Below, piece by piece: positions 44,211 through 54,034 of a stretch of 64,000 nucleotides of DNA. Under the pieces are notes generated by a model, which saw only the letters and a list, made by a program, of their open reading frames with translations, was not told the DNA's origin and searched no databases. A program made the translations under genes and the position numbers. The DNA comes from Bacillus sp. ISL-34 (lineage in GTDB: Bacteria > Bacillota > Bacilli > Bacillales > DSM-1321). The stretch's first letter is position 1. Each line of letters opens with the position of its first letter. Location of the stretch: assembly GCF_018613325.1 (NCBI RefSeq), contig NZ_JAGGQJ010000017.1, forward strand, positions 1 through 64,000, written 5' to 3'.

Positions 44211-45629
44211 TTAGACTGGAAGCTTTTTCCCTGCATCTGGCTTCAGCGCCGCATTATATTTTGCCCTTTTCAGGAATTGCCCTTTTCCAGCTTCGCCTAC
44301 AAATTGTTTGTCTTTAATGACGAATTGACCTCTCGATAAAACGGAAACAGGTTCACCTGTAATTTCCATACCTTCAAACGCATTATAATCCACAGCCATA
44401 TGATGGGTTTCAGCAGAAATGGCCCTTTCAACTTTCGGGTCAAAAATGACAATATCAGCATCCGAACCTACTGCAATCGTCCCTTTCTTAGGGAATAACC
44501 CAAATAGTTTGGCAGCACGCGTAGAGGTCATGTCGACGAATTGATTCAAGGTAATACGCTCTTTCATGACCCCTTCAGAAAAGAGGATACTCATGCGGTC
44601 CTCAATCGTTGGGCCACCGTTCGGTATTTTCGTGAAATCTTCACGCCCAAGTTCCTTCTGTCCCTTAAAATCAAAAGAGCATTGATCGGAGCCGATCGTT
44701 TGCAGCTGTCCCGTTTTCAAAGCATTCCATAGCACTTCCTGGTTTTTCTTCTCCCTTAAAGGCGGGGACCATACATACTTAGATCCTTCGAAATGGGGCT
44801 TTTCAAGATAAGACTGGTCAAGGACCAAATATTGCGGACAAGTCTCCCCCCAAATATCCACCCCTTTATTTCTTGCCTCAGTGATCTTTTCAACCGCATC
44901 TTCACAGGTGACATGAACGACATAGAGCTGGCCATTTGCCATTTCCGTCAGTTTAGCAGCCCGTCCGGTTGCTTCCCCTTCAAGCTCCGGAGGCCTTGTT
45001 AATGCATGGTAAATTGGATCGGTGTTACCTTCAGCTAGCGCCTGCTTTGTAAGATAATCGATGACATCACCATTTTCAGCATGAACCATGACAAGTGCGC
45101 CAAGTTCCTTTGCTTGCAACAGAGTGCGGTATAGCGTGGCATCATCAGCTTGAAAAACATTCTTGTAAGCCATGAACACTTTAAAGGAAGAAATCCCTTC
45201 ATTATCGATGATACTTGGCAGCTCAGCCAATACATCATCATTAATCTCACTGATCATTAAATGAAAACCATAATCTATGGCCGCTTTTTCATTTGCCTTT
45301 TCATGCCATGTTTCTATCGCTTTCTTTAACGGCACCCCTTTTTCGGTCAAACAAAAGTCGATGATCGTTGTCGTGCCTCCATATGCAGCAGCAATCGTAC
45401 CCGTTTCATAATCATCCTTTGTCGTTGTCCCGCCAAACGGCATATCAAGATGTGTATGCGGATCAATGCCCCCCGGAAAAATATAAGCGCCTTTTGCATC
45501 AATGATTTCGGCCCCCACAGCCTGCAGATCCTTGCCAATCATTGCAATCTTCTCATTTTCAATCAATATATCGGCTTGATACGTATCTGCAGCCGTTGCA
45601 ATCGTTCCATTTTTAATGATTTTCTTCAT
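44211..45629 (-). CDS. hydA: Dihydropyrimidinase
   Basis: A cyclic amidohydrolase of 472 residues that opens dihydrouracil or dihydrothymine to the N-carbamoyl beta-amino acid. Metal ligands are visible in GGIDPHTHLDMPFGG, the carbamylated Lys in SSFKVFMAYKN, MVHAENGD and YVVHVTCE, and the catalytic Asp in TIGSDQCSF. The ATG at 45629 is chosen because GGAGGGG sits 8 bases before it. It lies 14 bases downstream of preA in a tight operon. Confidence 0.93.
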   Translation of the reverse strand: MKKIIKNGTIATAADTYQADILIENEKIAMIGKDLQAVGAEIIDAKGAYIFPGGIDPHTHLDMPFGGTTTKDDYETGTIAAAYGGTTTIIDFCLTEKGVPLKKAIETWHEKANEKAAIDYGFHLMISEINDDVLAELPSIIDNEGISSFKVFMAYKNVFQADDATLYRTLLQAKELGALVMVHAENGDVIDYLTKQALAEGNTDPIYHALTRPPELEGEATGRAAKLTEMANGQLYVVHVTCEDAVEKITEARNKGVDIWGETCPQYLVLDQSYLEKPHFEGSKYVWSPPLREKKNQEVLWNALKTGQLQTIGSDQCSFDFKGQKELGREDFTKIPNGGPTIEDRMSILFSEGVMKERITLNQFVDMTSTRAAKLFGLFPKKGTIAVGSDADIVIFDPKVERAISAETHHMAVDYNAFEGMEITGEPVSVLSRGQFVIKDKQFVGEAGKGQFLKRAKYNAALKPDAGKKLPV

Positions 45630-45643
45630 ATTCATCCCCTCCA

Positions 45644-46930
45644 TCATTTTACGAAATCAACACTTTCACTGCTTATGCCCCCAAGGAACGATTGGCGTTC
45701 ATTCCACGTCATTGGCGGTAATTCATTTGTCAATTCGATCATATCGATCGCCCCATCGGCCGGACAGACGATCGAGCAAAGATTACAGCCTACGCAATCT
45801 TCTTCGCGCACTCTCAAAAAGGAGCTGCCTGACGTGTCCTTTAACATATCTATACATTGATGAGAAGTATCTTCACAGGCAATATGGCATTTATTGCAGT
45901 TAATGCACACATCATTATTGATGCGCGCAACGACCTTATAATTAAGATCTAAATTCCCCCAGTCGGAATAGCGCGGTACGGACTTACCGACAATATCCAT
46001 CACGGAGGAAATCCCTTTTTCATCAAGGTAATTGGAAAGTCCATCAATCAAGTCTTCTACTATTCTAAAACCGTGATGCATGGCAGCCGTACAAATTTGC
46101 ACTCCAGTCGAACCCATCAATAAAAATTCCACCGTATCCTGCCAATTTGAAATCCCGCCTATTCCGGAAATGGGAACATTTATCTTTTTATTCCTTGCAC
46201 ACTCTGCCACCATATTCAAAGCAATCGGTTTCACAGCGGGACCACAATACCCTCCGTGAGCCCCCTTGCCGCCAACATGGGGAATCGTATTCCATGAATG
46301 GATATCCACTCCTGCCAAGCTATTGATCGTATTGATCATGCTTATTGCATCCGCACCGCCGCGCACCGCCGCTTCAGCCGTAACCGTAATGTCGGTTATA
46401 TTCGGTGTAAGCTTGACGATGACAGGTTTGGATGCAGCTTCCTTCGCCCAGTATGTTTGCTTTTCCACAAGTTCTGGAACCTGTCCCGAAGCAGCTCCCA
46501 TCCCACGCTCTGCCATACCGTGCGGGCAGCCAAAGTTCAACTCGTAACCATCGACCCCTACATCTTCTATACGCTTGATGATTTCATGCCACTTTTCCTG
46601 TTGCGGCTCCACCATCACCGATGCAATGATTGCATGATCAGGGAACCTTTTCTTCGTTTCATATATTTCCTTCAGATTCACTTCAAGCGGACGATCCGTA
46701 ATCAATTCTATATTGTTGAACCCGGCAACTCTTTGTCCATTAAAGCTGACCGCTGCAAAACGTGATGAGACATTCAGGATGGGATCACCCAATGTCTTCC
46801 AAACAGCTCCTCCCCAGCCAGCTTCAAATGCGCGCTGAACTTGATAACCCGAATTAGTAGGTGGTGCTGAAGCAAGCCAAAAAGGATTGGGAGATTTAAT
46901 ACCTGCAAGATCAATTGATAAATCAGCCAT
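45644..46930 (-). CDS. preA: Dihydropyrimidine dehydrogenase subunit PreA
   Basis: Reduces uracil or thymine to the dihydro form with electrons from PreT. It has 428 residues: an FMN-binding DHOD-like barrel (about 1-310, NFGCPHGMAERGMG) and a C-terminal ferredoxin domain with two 4Fe-4S motifs (CINCNKCHIAC and CVGCNLCSIVCP). The ATG at 46930 follows AGGAGG. It starts 26 bases after preT. Confidence 0.93.
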   Translation of the reverse strand: MADLSIDLAGIKSPNPFWLASAPPTNSGYQVQRAFEAGWGGAVWKTLGDPILNVSSRFAAVSFNGQRVAGFNNIELITDRPLEVNLKEIYETKKRFPDHAIIASVMVEPQQEKWHEIIKRIEDVGVDGYELNFGCPHGMAERGMGAASGQVPELVEKQTYWAKEAASKPVIVKLTPNITDITVTAEAAVRGGADAISMINTINSLAGVDIHSWNTIPHVGGKGAHGGYCGPAVKPIALNMVAECARNKKINVPISGIGGISNWQDTVEFLLMGSTGVQICTAAMHHGFRIVEDLIDGLSNYLDEKGISSVMDIVGKSVPRYSDWGNLDLNYKVVARINNDVCINCNKCHIACEDTSHQCIDMLKDTSGSSFLRVREEDCVGCNLCSIVCPADGAIDMIELTNELPPMTWNERQSFLGGISSESVDFVK

Positions 46931-46956
46931 GATAAGCCTCCTAATTTTCATAGTTA

Positions 46957-48321
46957 TTAAGCAATATCCACCGATTCGCCATTTAAAATCGAGTCAATTT
47001 CATAGGCTGTCTTCTTCCCTTGCTGGGCAGCTGAAACAACCATTGCCTCACCTTGGCCTTTTCCGAAGATCACGTCACCGCACGCAAAGACCTTTTCATT
47101 CGATGTCCTGTAGGAATCCCCCTCCAATGTAACGACACCATCATCATGTTGAATGCCGAACTGTTCAATCAATCCTACATACCTGGATTGGCCTATAGCA
47201 CGAATGACCCCATCGACCGGTATGACGAACTCCGATCCGGAAATTTGGACTGGACGGCGCCGGCCATCTTCCCCTGCCTCGCTAAGCACCATCTTCACGC
47301 ACTCGATGCCCGTAACCTGACCGCTTTCATCCGATAGGATCCTGGAGGGATTAGTCAGCCAGTGAAACCCGACACCATCTTGTTTGGCAAACTCATATTC
47401 AAAATCATAGGCTGTCATTTCCTTTTGGGTACGACGATAAATAATGCTCACCTGTTCGGCGCCCAGGCGTACAGAACAGGTCGCGGCATCGATCGCCGTG
47501 TTTCCAGCCCCTATTACCGCCATCTTCTTCCCAATGAATTTATCAGTGATTGCCCCTGTTTTCGTTGCTTTTACGAAATCTATCGCATCATAAACTTCAG
47601 CCAAATCCTCCCCTTCAATTCCAAGCTTAGGGACATCGGACATGCCGATAGCTAAAATGACCGCATCATAGTCGGCAGTCAGCTGATTTGCGGAAACATC
47701 CACTCCAACCCGTGTATTCGTTTTAATATCAACATCCAAACTCTTTACTTGTTCAACTTCCCAATAAGAAATGCTCTGAGGCAAACGGAACGATACAATT
47801 CCGTAAGTATTCAATCCGCCTGGATTCTTTTCAGCTTCGAAAATGGTTACACTGTAGCCAAGCAAGGCTAACTCCCTTGCTGCAGACAAACCCGCCGGAC
47901 CGCTTCCTACAATGGCAACTTTTTTGCCATTCTGCTTCCCGGCCTTGAATAGGGCTTGTTTATTTTGGATGGCCCAATCTGTGGAATAACGCTGGAGATT
48001 GCCAATCATGATTGGCTTTGTAGAATGGTTCAGGACACAAGCCCCCTCACATAACTCTTCAGTCGGACATACCCGCGCACAGCTGGCACCGACAGGATTG
48101 GCCGTCATGATCGTCTTGGCCGACCCCTTAAAATTTCCTGAAGCTATCTTCTTGATAAAACCTGGAATATCTATTCCGGTCGGACAGGCTTGGATACATG
48201 GGGCATCATAGCAGTATAAACACCGATTCGATTCTTCCAAAGCTTCCCTTGGGGATAAACCCCTCTCCGCTTCCTGAAAGTTAATCTCTAGGCCACCTTT
48301 TAACTGGCTCGTCATACTCAT
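46957..48321 (-). CDS. preT: Dihydropyrimidine dehydrogenase subunit PreT
   Basis: The NAD(P)H-oxidising flavoprotein partner of PreA, 454 residues. It has an N-terminal cysteine cluster (CLYCYDAPCIQACPTG), an FAD motif (VAIVGSGPAGLSAA) and an NAD(P)H motif (MAVIGAGNTAIDAA). The first gene of the preT-preA-hydA-permease operon. GAAGGAG lies upstream of the ATG. Confidence 0.93.
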   Translation of the reverse strand: MSMTSQLKGGLEINFQEAERGLSPREALEESNRCLYCYDAPCIQACPTGIDIPGFIKKIASGNFKGSAKTIMTANPVGASCARVCPTEELCEGACVLNHSTKPIMIGNLQRYSTDWAIQNKQALFKAGKQNGKKVAIVGSGPAGLSAARELALLGYSVTIFEAEKNPGGLNTYGIVSFRLPQSISYWEVEQVKSLDVDIKTNTRVGVDVSANQLTADYDAVILAIGMSDVPKLGIEGEDLAEVYDAIDFVKATKTGAITDKFIGKKMAVIGAGNTAIDAATCSVRLGAEQVSIIYRRTQKEMTAYDFEYEFAKQDGVGFHWLTNPSRILSDESGQVTGIECVKMVLSEAGEDGRRRPVQISGSEFVIPVDGVIRAIGQSRYVGLIEQFGIQHDDGVVTLEGDSYRTSNEKVFACGDVIFGKGQGEAMVVSAAQQGKKTAYEIDSILNGESVDIA

Positions 48322-48797
48322 CCACTATTTCTCCTTCCAAAAATTTATTTTAAAAAATAAAAAGGGAGGAATTGCATGCATTTCTCTCTACTGTCCTCAT
48401 ATTAAAATCATTGCCAACATTGTTTTTCAATTTATTCAACAAACAGTCATGGCGATTTCCTAGCCAAAATTCTCTCATTCCGTTTATTATTTTCTATCAT
48501 TCTCTCACTGGCCACGCCTCGGTCCCTGCTTCCTCCGGCCATAAAAAGCCCCCCTACTAATCTTAAAAACTCAAATCCTGATGATTATCAGAGAAATGAG
48601 TATTCTTTATTTTATAATGTTAAAAAGCAAGTTACATTATACAAAGTGTAAAGCATTTCCAGATGCTAGATATGCAATATGTAATATTCATGTTATATTT
48701 CCTAACAATAAACGATAAACATCGGCATTTTTCTACATCAAACGTACTTTTCATCATACTTACTGATATTCTTTGGATGATTTGTTCTGATACCTGC
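48322..48797. other. Intergenic region upstream of preT
   Basis: No convincing gene. A good sigma-54 site is absent, and no sigma-A promoter stands out. Two open frames in it have no ribosome sites or family likeness. Confidence 0.4.
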
Positions 48798-49002
48798 TTA
48801 TCAACACTTTGTCCACATAAAAAAAGCCCAGAAACTCATTTCAAGGTTTCCTGGGGCTTTTCGCTTTTATCCACAACTTATTCACATATTATATGGCAGT
48901 ATTCTCTTTTTCTGTGCATAGCAGAAGCATTTTAACAAAAGTTATCCACACTATCGAATCTACTTTTCCACTTATCAACAAGCCGTTAACACTTTATCAA
49001 CA
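48798..49002 (+). other. DnaA-box cluster
   Basis: Seven DnaA-box-like nonamers lie on one strand within 205 bases. TTATCCACA at 48867 and 48942 and TTATTCACA at 48878 match the TTATNCACA consensus perfectly. TTATCAACA at 48798, 48972 and 48994 and TTGTCCACA at 48809 have one mismatch. An eighth, opposite-strand near match is at 48913-48921. There is no dnaA or dnaN here, so a titration or regulatory cluster is more likely than the origin. Confidence 0.65.
48821..48861 (-). terminator. Terminator of hflX
   Basis: AAAAAGCCCAGAAAC / GTTTCCTGGGGCTTTT stem with one bulge, embedded in the DnaA-box cluster; the minus strand continues with TTTTTATG. Confidence 0.78.
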
Positions 49003-49009
49003 GAAAGGT

Positions 49010-50275
49010 TCATTCTGGATGAATAACGTATCGTTTATATTTCTCATAATCCGTTTTCTTGCACTCAAGCTTAATTCGATATCCGTTTGACTCATATTCA
49101 GTTTCCGTTATGTGTCCATTTTCATTGAAATAGGAAACCAGCTGCCCTTGATCATATGGAATCAGCATTTCACAGTGAGCATAGTCGACAAAAATATGCT
49201 TGCGAATTTGATTTATCAATTCCTCGATGCCGACTTTGTTTTTTGCTGACATATATACAGAGTCACGATTCACCTGAGGGATTTCCAAATCGGTAAGGTC
49301 CGCTTTATTATAGGCAAAAATCGTTGGAATCCCTTTAATGCCTATCTCATTTAAAGTCTTATCCGTTATCTCTATTTGCTGCTCATGATTTGGATTGGAA
49401 AAATCGACAACATGGATCAACAAATCCGCTTCTACCACCTCTTCCAATGTGGATCGGAATGCTTTCACGAGATGATGGGGCAATTTAGACACAAATCCCA
49501 CCGTATCCGTCAATAAAAATTCCTTATTATCCGGCAGCGGAATGTTTCGGACGGATGTTTCAAGCGTAGCGAACAGCATATCCTTCTCAAACACCTGCTT
49601 CTCGGCTGTTGGATGGAACACCTCGATCAATGCATTCATGATTGAAGATTTGCCTGCATTGGTATAACCGACTAAGGATACGACAGGGATGGCATTCTTT
49701 TTCCGCTGTTTCCTCTGCGTTTGCCGGTGCGCAACAAGGTCTTCCAATTCTTTATTCAAAACACTTATATTTTCCTCGATTCTCCTGCGGTCAAGCTCTA
49801 GCTGCTTTTCACCTGCACCTTTGTTTGTACCGACTCCGCCACTCTGACGACCTAATGACTCCCTCAAACCTACAAGACGCGGGAGCATATACTGAAGCTT
49901 CGCCACTTCTACCTGAAGCTGTGCTTCCTTCGTTTTCGCCCGATGCGCGAAGATGTCCAGAATCAAGATTGTCCGATCGATCACCTTGCAATCCATGTCC
50001 CTCTCCAGATTACGAAGTTGCGAAGGGGAGAGCTGATCATTAAAAATGACGACATTAGCTTCTTTATACTCAACGAGATTCTTTACTTCCTCGATCTTCC
50101 CGGTACCGATAAAATGTGATGAGTTCACCCGATGCAAATTTTGTGTGATGGTCCCTGCAACCTCTACCTCACATGCTTCCGTCAAATTGGCCAATTCCTC
50201 CATTGAATACTCAAAATCCTTTTGACCGTTGAGATTAACTCCAACCAAGATTGCCCTCTGCTGTAATTCCATCAT
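49010..50275 (-). CDS. hflX: HflX ribosome-associated GTPase
   Basis: A 421-residue GTPase that binds and splits stalled ribosomes. An N-terminal HflX domain (about 20-180, with GTNKGAGEKQLELDRR) is followed by a G domain with GYTNAGKSS (P-loop), DTVGFV and NKAD. The stop lies 8 bases from the nearest DnaA box. It is monocistronic. Confidence 0.93.
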   Translation of the reverse strand: MMELQQRAILVGVNLNGQKDFEYSMEELANLTEACEVEVAGTITQNLHRVNSSHFIGTGKIEEVKNLVEYKEANVVIFNDQLSPSQLRNLERDMDCKVIDRTILILDIFAHRAKTKEAQLQVEVAKLQYMLPRLVGLRESLGRQSGGVGTNKGAGEKQLELDRRRIEENISVLNKELEDLVAHRQTQRKQRKKNAIPVVSLVGYTNAGKSSIMNALIEVFHPTAEKQVFEKDMLFATLETSVRNIPLPDNKEFLLTDTVGFVSKLPHHLVKAFRSTLEEVVEADLLIHVVDFSNPNHEQQIEITDKTLNEIGIKGIPTIFAYNKADLTDLEIPQVNRDSVYMSAKNKVGIEELINQIRKHIFVDYAHCEMLIPYDQGQLVSYFNENGHITETEYESNGYRIKLECKKTDYEKYKRYVIHPE

Positions 50276-50502
50276 TTCAAATCCCTTCCGTACACACCTT
50301 ACTCCCTATATTATCCTTAAAATAACCTATCATGCTGCCTAAAAGCCAGCACATTGTAGCATACCAGACATCGCTTGCATAACGATCGCCGCCAAATCTA
50401 AGTGTTTTTATCGGACTTCCTTTTACTCAACAAAAAAATAACAGGACCGATTAATTTTTTTCAAAGTTTCACATGAAACAATTGGAAAGCCGATAAATAA
50501 AA

Positions 50503-50536
50503 GCTCCCTGGTGCACCTTAAGATGCACCAGGGAGC
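50503..50536 (-). terminator. Terminator of the cadCA operon
   Basis: A 13-bp stem GCTCCCTGGTGCA / TGCACCAGGGAGC, with TTTTATTT following on the minus strand. Confidence 0.9.
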
Positions 50537-50546
50537 CCATATTATT

Positions 50547-52670
50547 CTATTCTTTTATTCTCAATAACCTAAGACTGTTCAATGTAACTAATAACGTCGC
50601 ACCCATGTCGGCAAAAATCGCCATCCAAAGTGTTAACCAGCCTGGAGCTATCAATAATAAGGCCAGGATTTTAATCACCAATGAAAACGTGATGTTCTGC
50701 TTAATGATTTTTAATGTTTTCCTGCTTAAGCGGATTGTATACGGCAGCTTCGATAAGTCATCACCCATTAAGGCGATATCGGCAGTTTCAAGGGCCGTAT
50801 CTGTACCCGCCCCGCACATTGCGATTCCTACCGTGGAAGCTGCCAAGGCCGGAGCATCATTGACACCATCGCCTACCATGGCCACTCGATCATATTTTTG
50901 TTTCCATCGTTTGATGATGGTCAATTTATCCTGCGGCAATAGCTCCGCCTCAATCTCATAAACGCCAGCTGCCGCTCCAATTGCTTTAGCTGTTCCGATA
51001 TTATCGCCTGTCAGCATGATCGTTTTTTCAATGCCCAATGCATGCAGTTTCCGAATAGCTTCCTTACTGCTTTCCCTTATTTCATCAGACACTGCGATGA
51101 GTGCCAGTAGCTTCACTTGATCGCCAAGCACCATCACCGTTTTCCCTGTATTTTGAAAGCCGCCAATTAATTCAAGCACATCATCAGAGAAAACAAAGCC
51201 TGCCTCTTCTTCAAAAAGATGGGGTTTACCAATGTAATAGATTTCTTGATTGATTTTCCCTTTTATGCCTTTACCGGTGATCGCAGTAAAATCCTCTACC
51301 AATAAAGAATGATAGTCCACATCGTGGGTTTCCGCCTTTTGAAGAATGGCCGTGGCAAGAGGGTGCTGTGATCTGCTTTCTAAAGCAGCAGCGATAACCA
51401 GCACGTCCTGTTCATTCAACACATCAGATAACACCTTGAAATCAGTCACTACAGGTACGCCCTTTGTTAAAGTACCCGTTTTATCAAACGCGATCGCCTT
51501 TAAGGCTCCCGCTTCCTCCAAATGGACCCCGCCTTTAATCAGCACCCCATGTTTCGCAGCATTTCCGATAGCCGTCACGATGGCGATGGGCGTAGAAATG
51601 ACCAAAGCACAAGGACAGCCGACAACCAGTACAGCCAATCCCCGGTAAATCCATTCACTCCAATCACCGTTCATCGCAATCGGGGGTAACACGGCAATCC
51701 CCAAGGCAATGAGCATAATGGCCGGCGTATAGAATTTTGCGAATTTATCCACGAAGGCTTGGGAAGGGGCCTTTTCGGCCTGTGCTTCTTCAACAAGGTG
51801 GATGATTTTTGCAATCGTCGTATCCTCGACTCGCTTCGTGACCTCCACTTCGAGCAACCCTTCACCATTTAAGGTTCCGGCAAACACTTCACCCTCAACC
51901 GTTTTATAAACCGGCTCGGATTCCCCAGTAATGGCTGCTTGATTAAGTGTCGAGGCCCCTTTCATGATCCTTCCATCCATGGCAAGCTTTTGACCCGGTT
52001 TAACGATCATGATGTCGCCCACTTCAATCTCATCAACAGCAACCATCATTTCGTGATGCCCCCTGCGGATCAAGGCTTCTTTAGGTGCGATGTTCATTAA
52101 TGATTCGATGGAATTACGGGCTTTATCCATCGAATATTTTTCCAGCGCTTCACTTATCGCAAATAGAATGACAACGGTCGCGCCCTCGCCCCATTCACCA
52201 AGCACGGCCGCTCCGATGATGGCAACCGTCATAAGTGTGTGCATATCAAAGCGAAGCCTTACAAGGTTTTTCAATCCATTGACAAATAATGAATATCCTC
52301 CAATTATGATTGCAGCCGCATAACCGATTACTGGCATGATGCTTCCATCAGGATATCGATTATCCAATATCCAGCTGACCAGCAATAGGATAACCGAGAA
52401 CACCACTTTAATATTTTCTTTTTGCTTCCAAAATGGTTCCTTTTGCTTTACCTGTTCCTGTTCACCACGTATCTTCAGGTTATCAAAAGCCCCCGCCTTT
52501 TCAATCTCTTCGATAGTCGCGCTGCCCTGTACCGAAATCTTCGAGGCACCAAAGTTGATTTTGGCATCCTTCACACCCTCTAGTTCACGGACATTGTTCT
52601 CAAATTTAGCCGCACAATTCGTGCAGGATAGACCCTGGATACGATATGTTTTCAATGGGGACTCAGCCAT
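50547..52670 (-). CDS. cadA: Heavy-metal P1B-type ATPase (CadA/ZntA-like)
   Basis: A membrane ATPase of 707 residues exporting soft divalent metals. An N-terminal HMA domain with GLSCTNCA (Cys16, Cys19) is followed by about eight TM segments, the CPC metal site (GCPCALVIS), phospho-Asp motif DKTGTLTKG and hinge [12 protein letters not shown] with an adjacent CadC regulator points to Cd2+/Zn2+/Pb2+, not copper. It overlaps the regulator gene by 8 bases. Confidence 0.9.
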   Translation of the reverse strand: MAESPLKTYRIQGLSCTNCAAKFENNVRELEGVKDAKINFGASKISVQGSATIEEIEKAGAFDNLKIRGEQEQVKQKEPFWKQKENIKVVFSVILLLVSWILDNRYPDGSIMPVIGYAAAIIIGGYSLFVNGLKNLVRLRFDMHTLMTVAIIGAAVLGEWGEGATVVILFAISEALEKYSMDKARNSIESLMNIAPKEALIRRGHHEMMVAVDEIEVGDIMIVKPGQKLAMDGRIMKGASTLNQAAITGESEPVYKTVEGEVFAGTLNGEGLLEVEVTKRVEDTTIAKIIHLVEEAQAEKAPSQAFVDKFAKFYTPAIMLIALGIAVLPPIAMNGDWSEWIYRGLAVLVVGCPCALVISTPIAIVTAIGNAAKHGVLIKGGVHLEEAGALKAIAFDKTGTLTKGVPVVTDFKVLSDVLNEQDVLVIAAALESRSQHPLATAILQKAETHDVDYHSLLVEDFTAITGKGIKGKINQEIYYIGKPHLFEEEAGFVFSDDVLELIGGFQNTGKTVMVLGDQVKLLALIAVSDEIRESSKEAIRKLHALGIEKTIMLTGDNIGTAKAIGAAAGVYEIEAELLPQDKLTIIKRWKQKYDRVAMVGDGVNDAPALAASTVGIAMCGAGTDTALETADIALMGDDLSKLPYTIRLSRKTLKIIKQNITFSLVIKILALLLIAPGWLTLWMAIFADMGATLLVTLNSLRLLRIKE

Positions 52671-53034
52671 CGACCCTTACCTCCTGCTGATGTTCTAATG
52701 CAATCAGAATCAATTGCTTTATATGGTGATCATCCAAAGAATAAAAAGCCAACTTTCCTTCTTTCCGGTATTTTACAATTGCGTGTTTATAAAGGGTACG
52801 AAGGTGATGTGACGTTGTCGCCATCGAAGCACCAATGATATTGGCCAGATCGCACACACACAATTCCTCGTCCGTACAGAGCGCATAAGCTATCTTCGCC
52901 CTATTTTCATCGCCTATAACTTTAAACAGCTTCGACATGCTGGATATATCCACCTGGCTCATTTCTTCTTGAATGCGATTAACCTTCACTTCATCATGCA
53001 GGTGAACATCACATATATCTTTCAGTTCCGTCAT
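52663..53034 (-). CDS. cadC: ArsR/SmtB-family metal sensor (CadC-like)
   Basis: A 123-residue winged-helix repressor. Cys8 near the N-terminus and Cys59/Cys61 in ELCVCDLA match the CadC metal site (Cys7, Cys58, Cys60), and C-terminal DDHHIKQL holds possible zinc ligands. The DNA-binding helix is [14 protein letters not shown]. The ATG at 53034 is chosen for its GAGAGGTG upstream. It precedes and overlaps cadA, and TTCAAAT-type repeats lie upstream as operators. Confidence 0.88.
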   Translation of the reverse strand: MTELKDICDVHLHDEVKVNRIQEEMSQVDISSMSKLFKVIGDENRAKIAYALCTDEELCVCDLANIIGASMATTSHHLRTLYKHAIVKYRKEGKLAFYSLDDHHIKQLILIALEHQQEVRVDG

Positions 53035-53051
53035 CTTCTCACACCTCTCAT

Positions 53052-53113
53052 TCAAATCTTCGTTTGATTATAATATAACACAATTCCCTGAATATTCAAA
53101 TCCATATTTGAAT
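53052..53113. promoter_or_regulatory. CadC operator region
   Basis: Two dyads lie upstream of cadC: TCAAATCTTCGTTTGA (53052-53067) and ATTCAAATCCATATTTGAAT (53094-53113). Both carry the TTCAAAT core known from CadC boxes. Confidence 0.7.
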
Positions 53114-53352
53114 GTTTTGGAATCTTTTCTCCTTCCTTCAAGTTAGTGAAAGTGCCCTATATGTCTTTATATGTGGGTTTTTTTGGAGTGGCTCCCCTGG
53201 AATTTGCCGAGATGTCCTCTTTCCTATATTCAGGCGAAAAAAAAAGGGAGATAAATTTCTTTACGCCCCTTCAATCCAATGATTTCAGTAATTACCTATT
53301 GATAACTTGGTAAGTATAATATATTTAATTTAGTATTTTTTAGAAAAACTAT
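53114..53352. other. Intergenic region between the cadC operator and the sRNA candidate
   Basis: AT-rich; no gene or clear repeat can be supported here. Confidence 0.4.
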
Positions 53353-53354
53353 GA

Positions 53355-53431
53355 TATACTTAGTCAAACCTTTTTAAGCGTTTTACTTTACTTGTACCAT
53401 TTACCCTGCTTAACGTTGAGCAGGGTTTTTT
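53355..53431 (+). ncRNA. Candidate small RNA with intrinsic terminator
   Basis: A TATACT -10 element (53355-53360) precedes about 60 bases without a ribosome site, ending in a good terminator (ACCCTGCT / AGCAGGGT then TTTTTTG, 53403-53431). No plus-strand gene upstream needs this terminator, since cadC runs the other way. The -35 match is weak. The transcript would be about 65-70 nt. Confidence 0.4.
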
Positions 53432-53452
53432 GTTATGCATTTTCACAAACCA

Positions 53453-53492
53453 AAAAAAAGACGGACCCTTTTACAAGGATCCGTCTTTTTTT
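53453..53492 (-). terminator. Terminator of the cold-shock gene
   Basis: AAAAAAAGACGGA / TCCGTCTTTTTTT with an inner CCTTTTACAAGG; excellent T-run on the minus strand. Confidence 0.9.
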
Positions 53493-53502
53493 GTTATTGA
53501 AA

Positions 53503-53703
53503 TTATGCTTTTTGAACGTTAGAAGCTTGAGGTCCGCGTTGACCTTGTTCTACTTCAAAAGTAACTTCTTGACCTTCGTCTAAAGATTTGAAACCTTCGC
53601 TTTGGATAGCTGAGAAATGTACGAATACGTCGTCTCCGTTTTCGCGTTCGATGAATCCAAAACCTTTTTCTGCGTTAAACCATTTTACTTTACCTTGTTC
53701 CAT
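53503..53703 (-). CDS. cspD: Cold-shock protein (CspD-like)
   Basis: A 66-residue single-stranded nucleic-acid-binding OB-fold protein. RNP1 (KGFGFI) and RNP2 (VFVHF) are intact. The sequence is closest to B. subtilis CspD/CspB. AGGAGG lies 9 bases before the ATG. A long leader of over 100 bases, usual for csp genes, lies upstream. It works as an RNA chaperone. Confidence 0.93.
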   Translation of the reverse strand: MEQGKVKWFNAEKGFGFIERENGDDVFVHFSAIQSEGFKSLDEGQEVTFEVEQGQRGPQASNVQKA

Positions 53704-53982
53704 TGTTGTTGCCTCCTAGTGCATCTAAGCACAATGTATTACTATCCTTGCTCTAAGTCATCATCGAAAACGAAAAGTAGTACTTTTAGTATCCTTAGTA
53801 CCGAACAAAAATAATTAAGACTAAGCATAACATTAAATGGTAGCGATTGCAAATAGTTTGGGTAAACTTTTTTCCAGCAATTTTTAATAATCTCTAAATT
53901 CGTTTAAAATTAAGCAGTAACCAATGGACTCTATCTATTCAGAAAATGGCTTCATTACCTCTCACATGCATTCATCCAAGCA

Positions 53983-54016
53983 AAAACCTCTCGTATACAA
54001 AGTTAAGAGAGGATTT
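53983..54016 (-). terminator. Terminator of the chemoreceptor operon
   Basis: AAAACCTCTC and GAGAGGATTTT arms; T-rich sequence follows on the minus strand. Confidence 0.75.
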
Positions 54017-54034
54017 TGTAGATGTTTACTTTTT

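Noticed and set aside
48372-48935. Two open frames upstream of preT
   Set aside because: Low-complexity translations, no ribosome sites, and overlap with the hflX terminator and DnaA boxes.
48798-49002. Chromosomal replication origin
   Set aside because: DnaA boxes are present but dnaA, dnaN, rpmH and an AT-rich unwinding element next to them are not.
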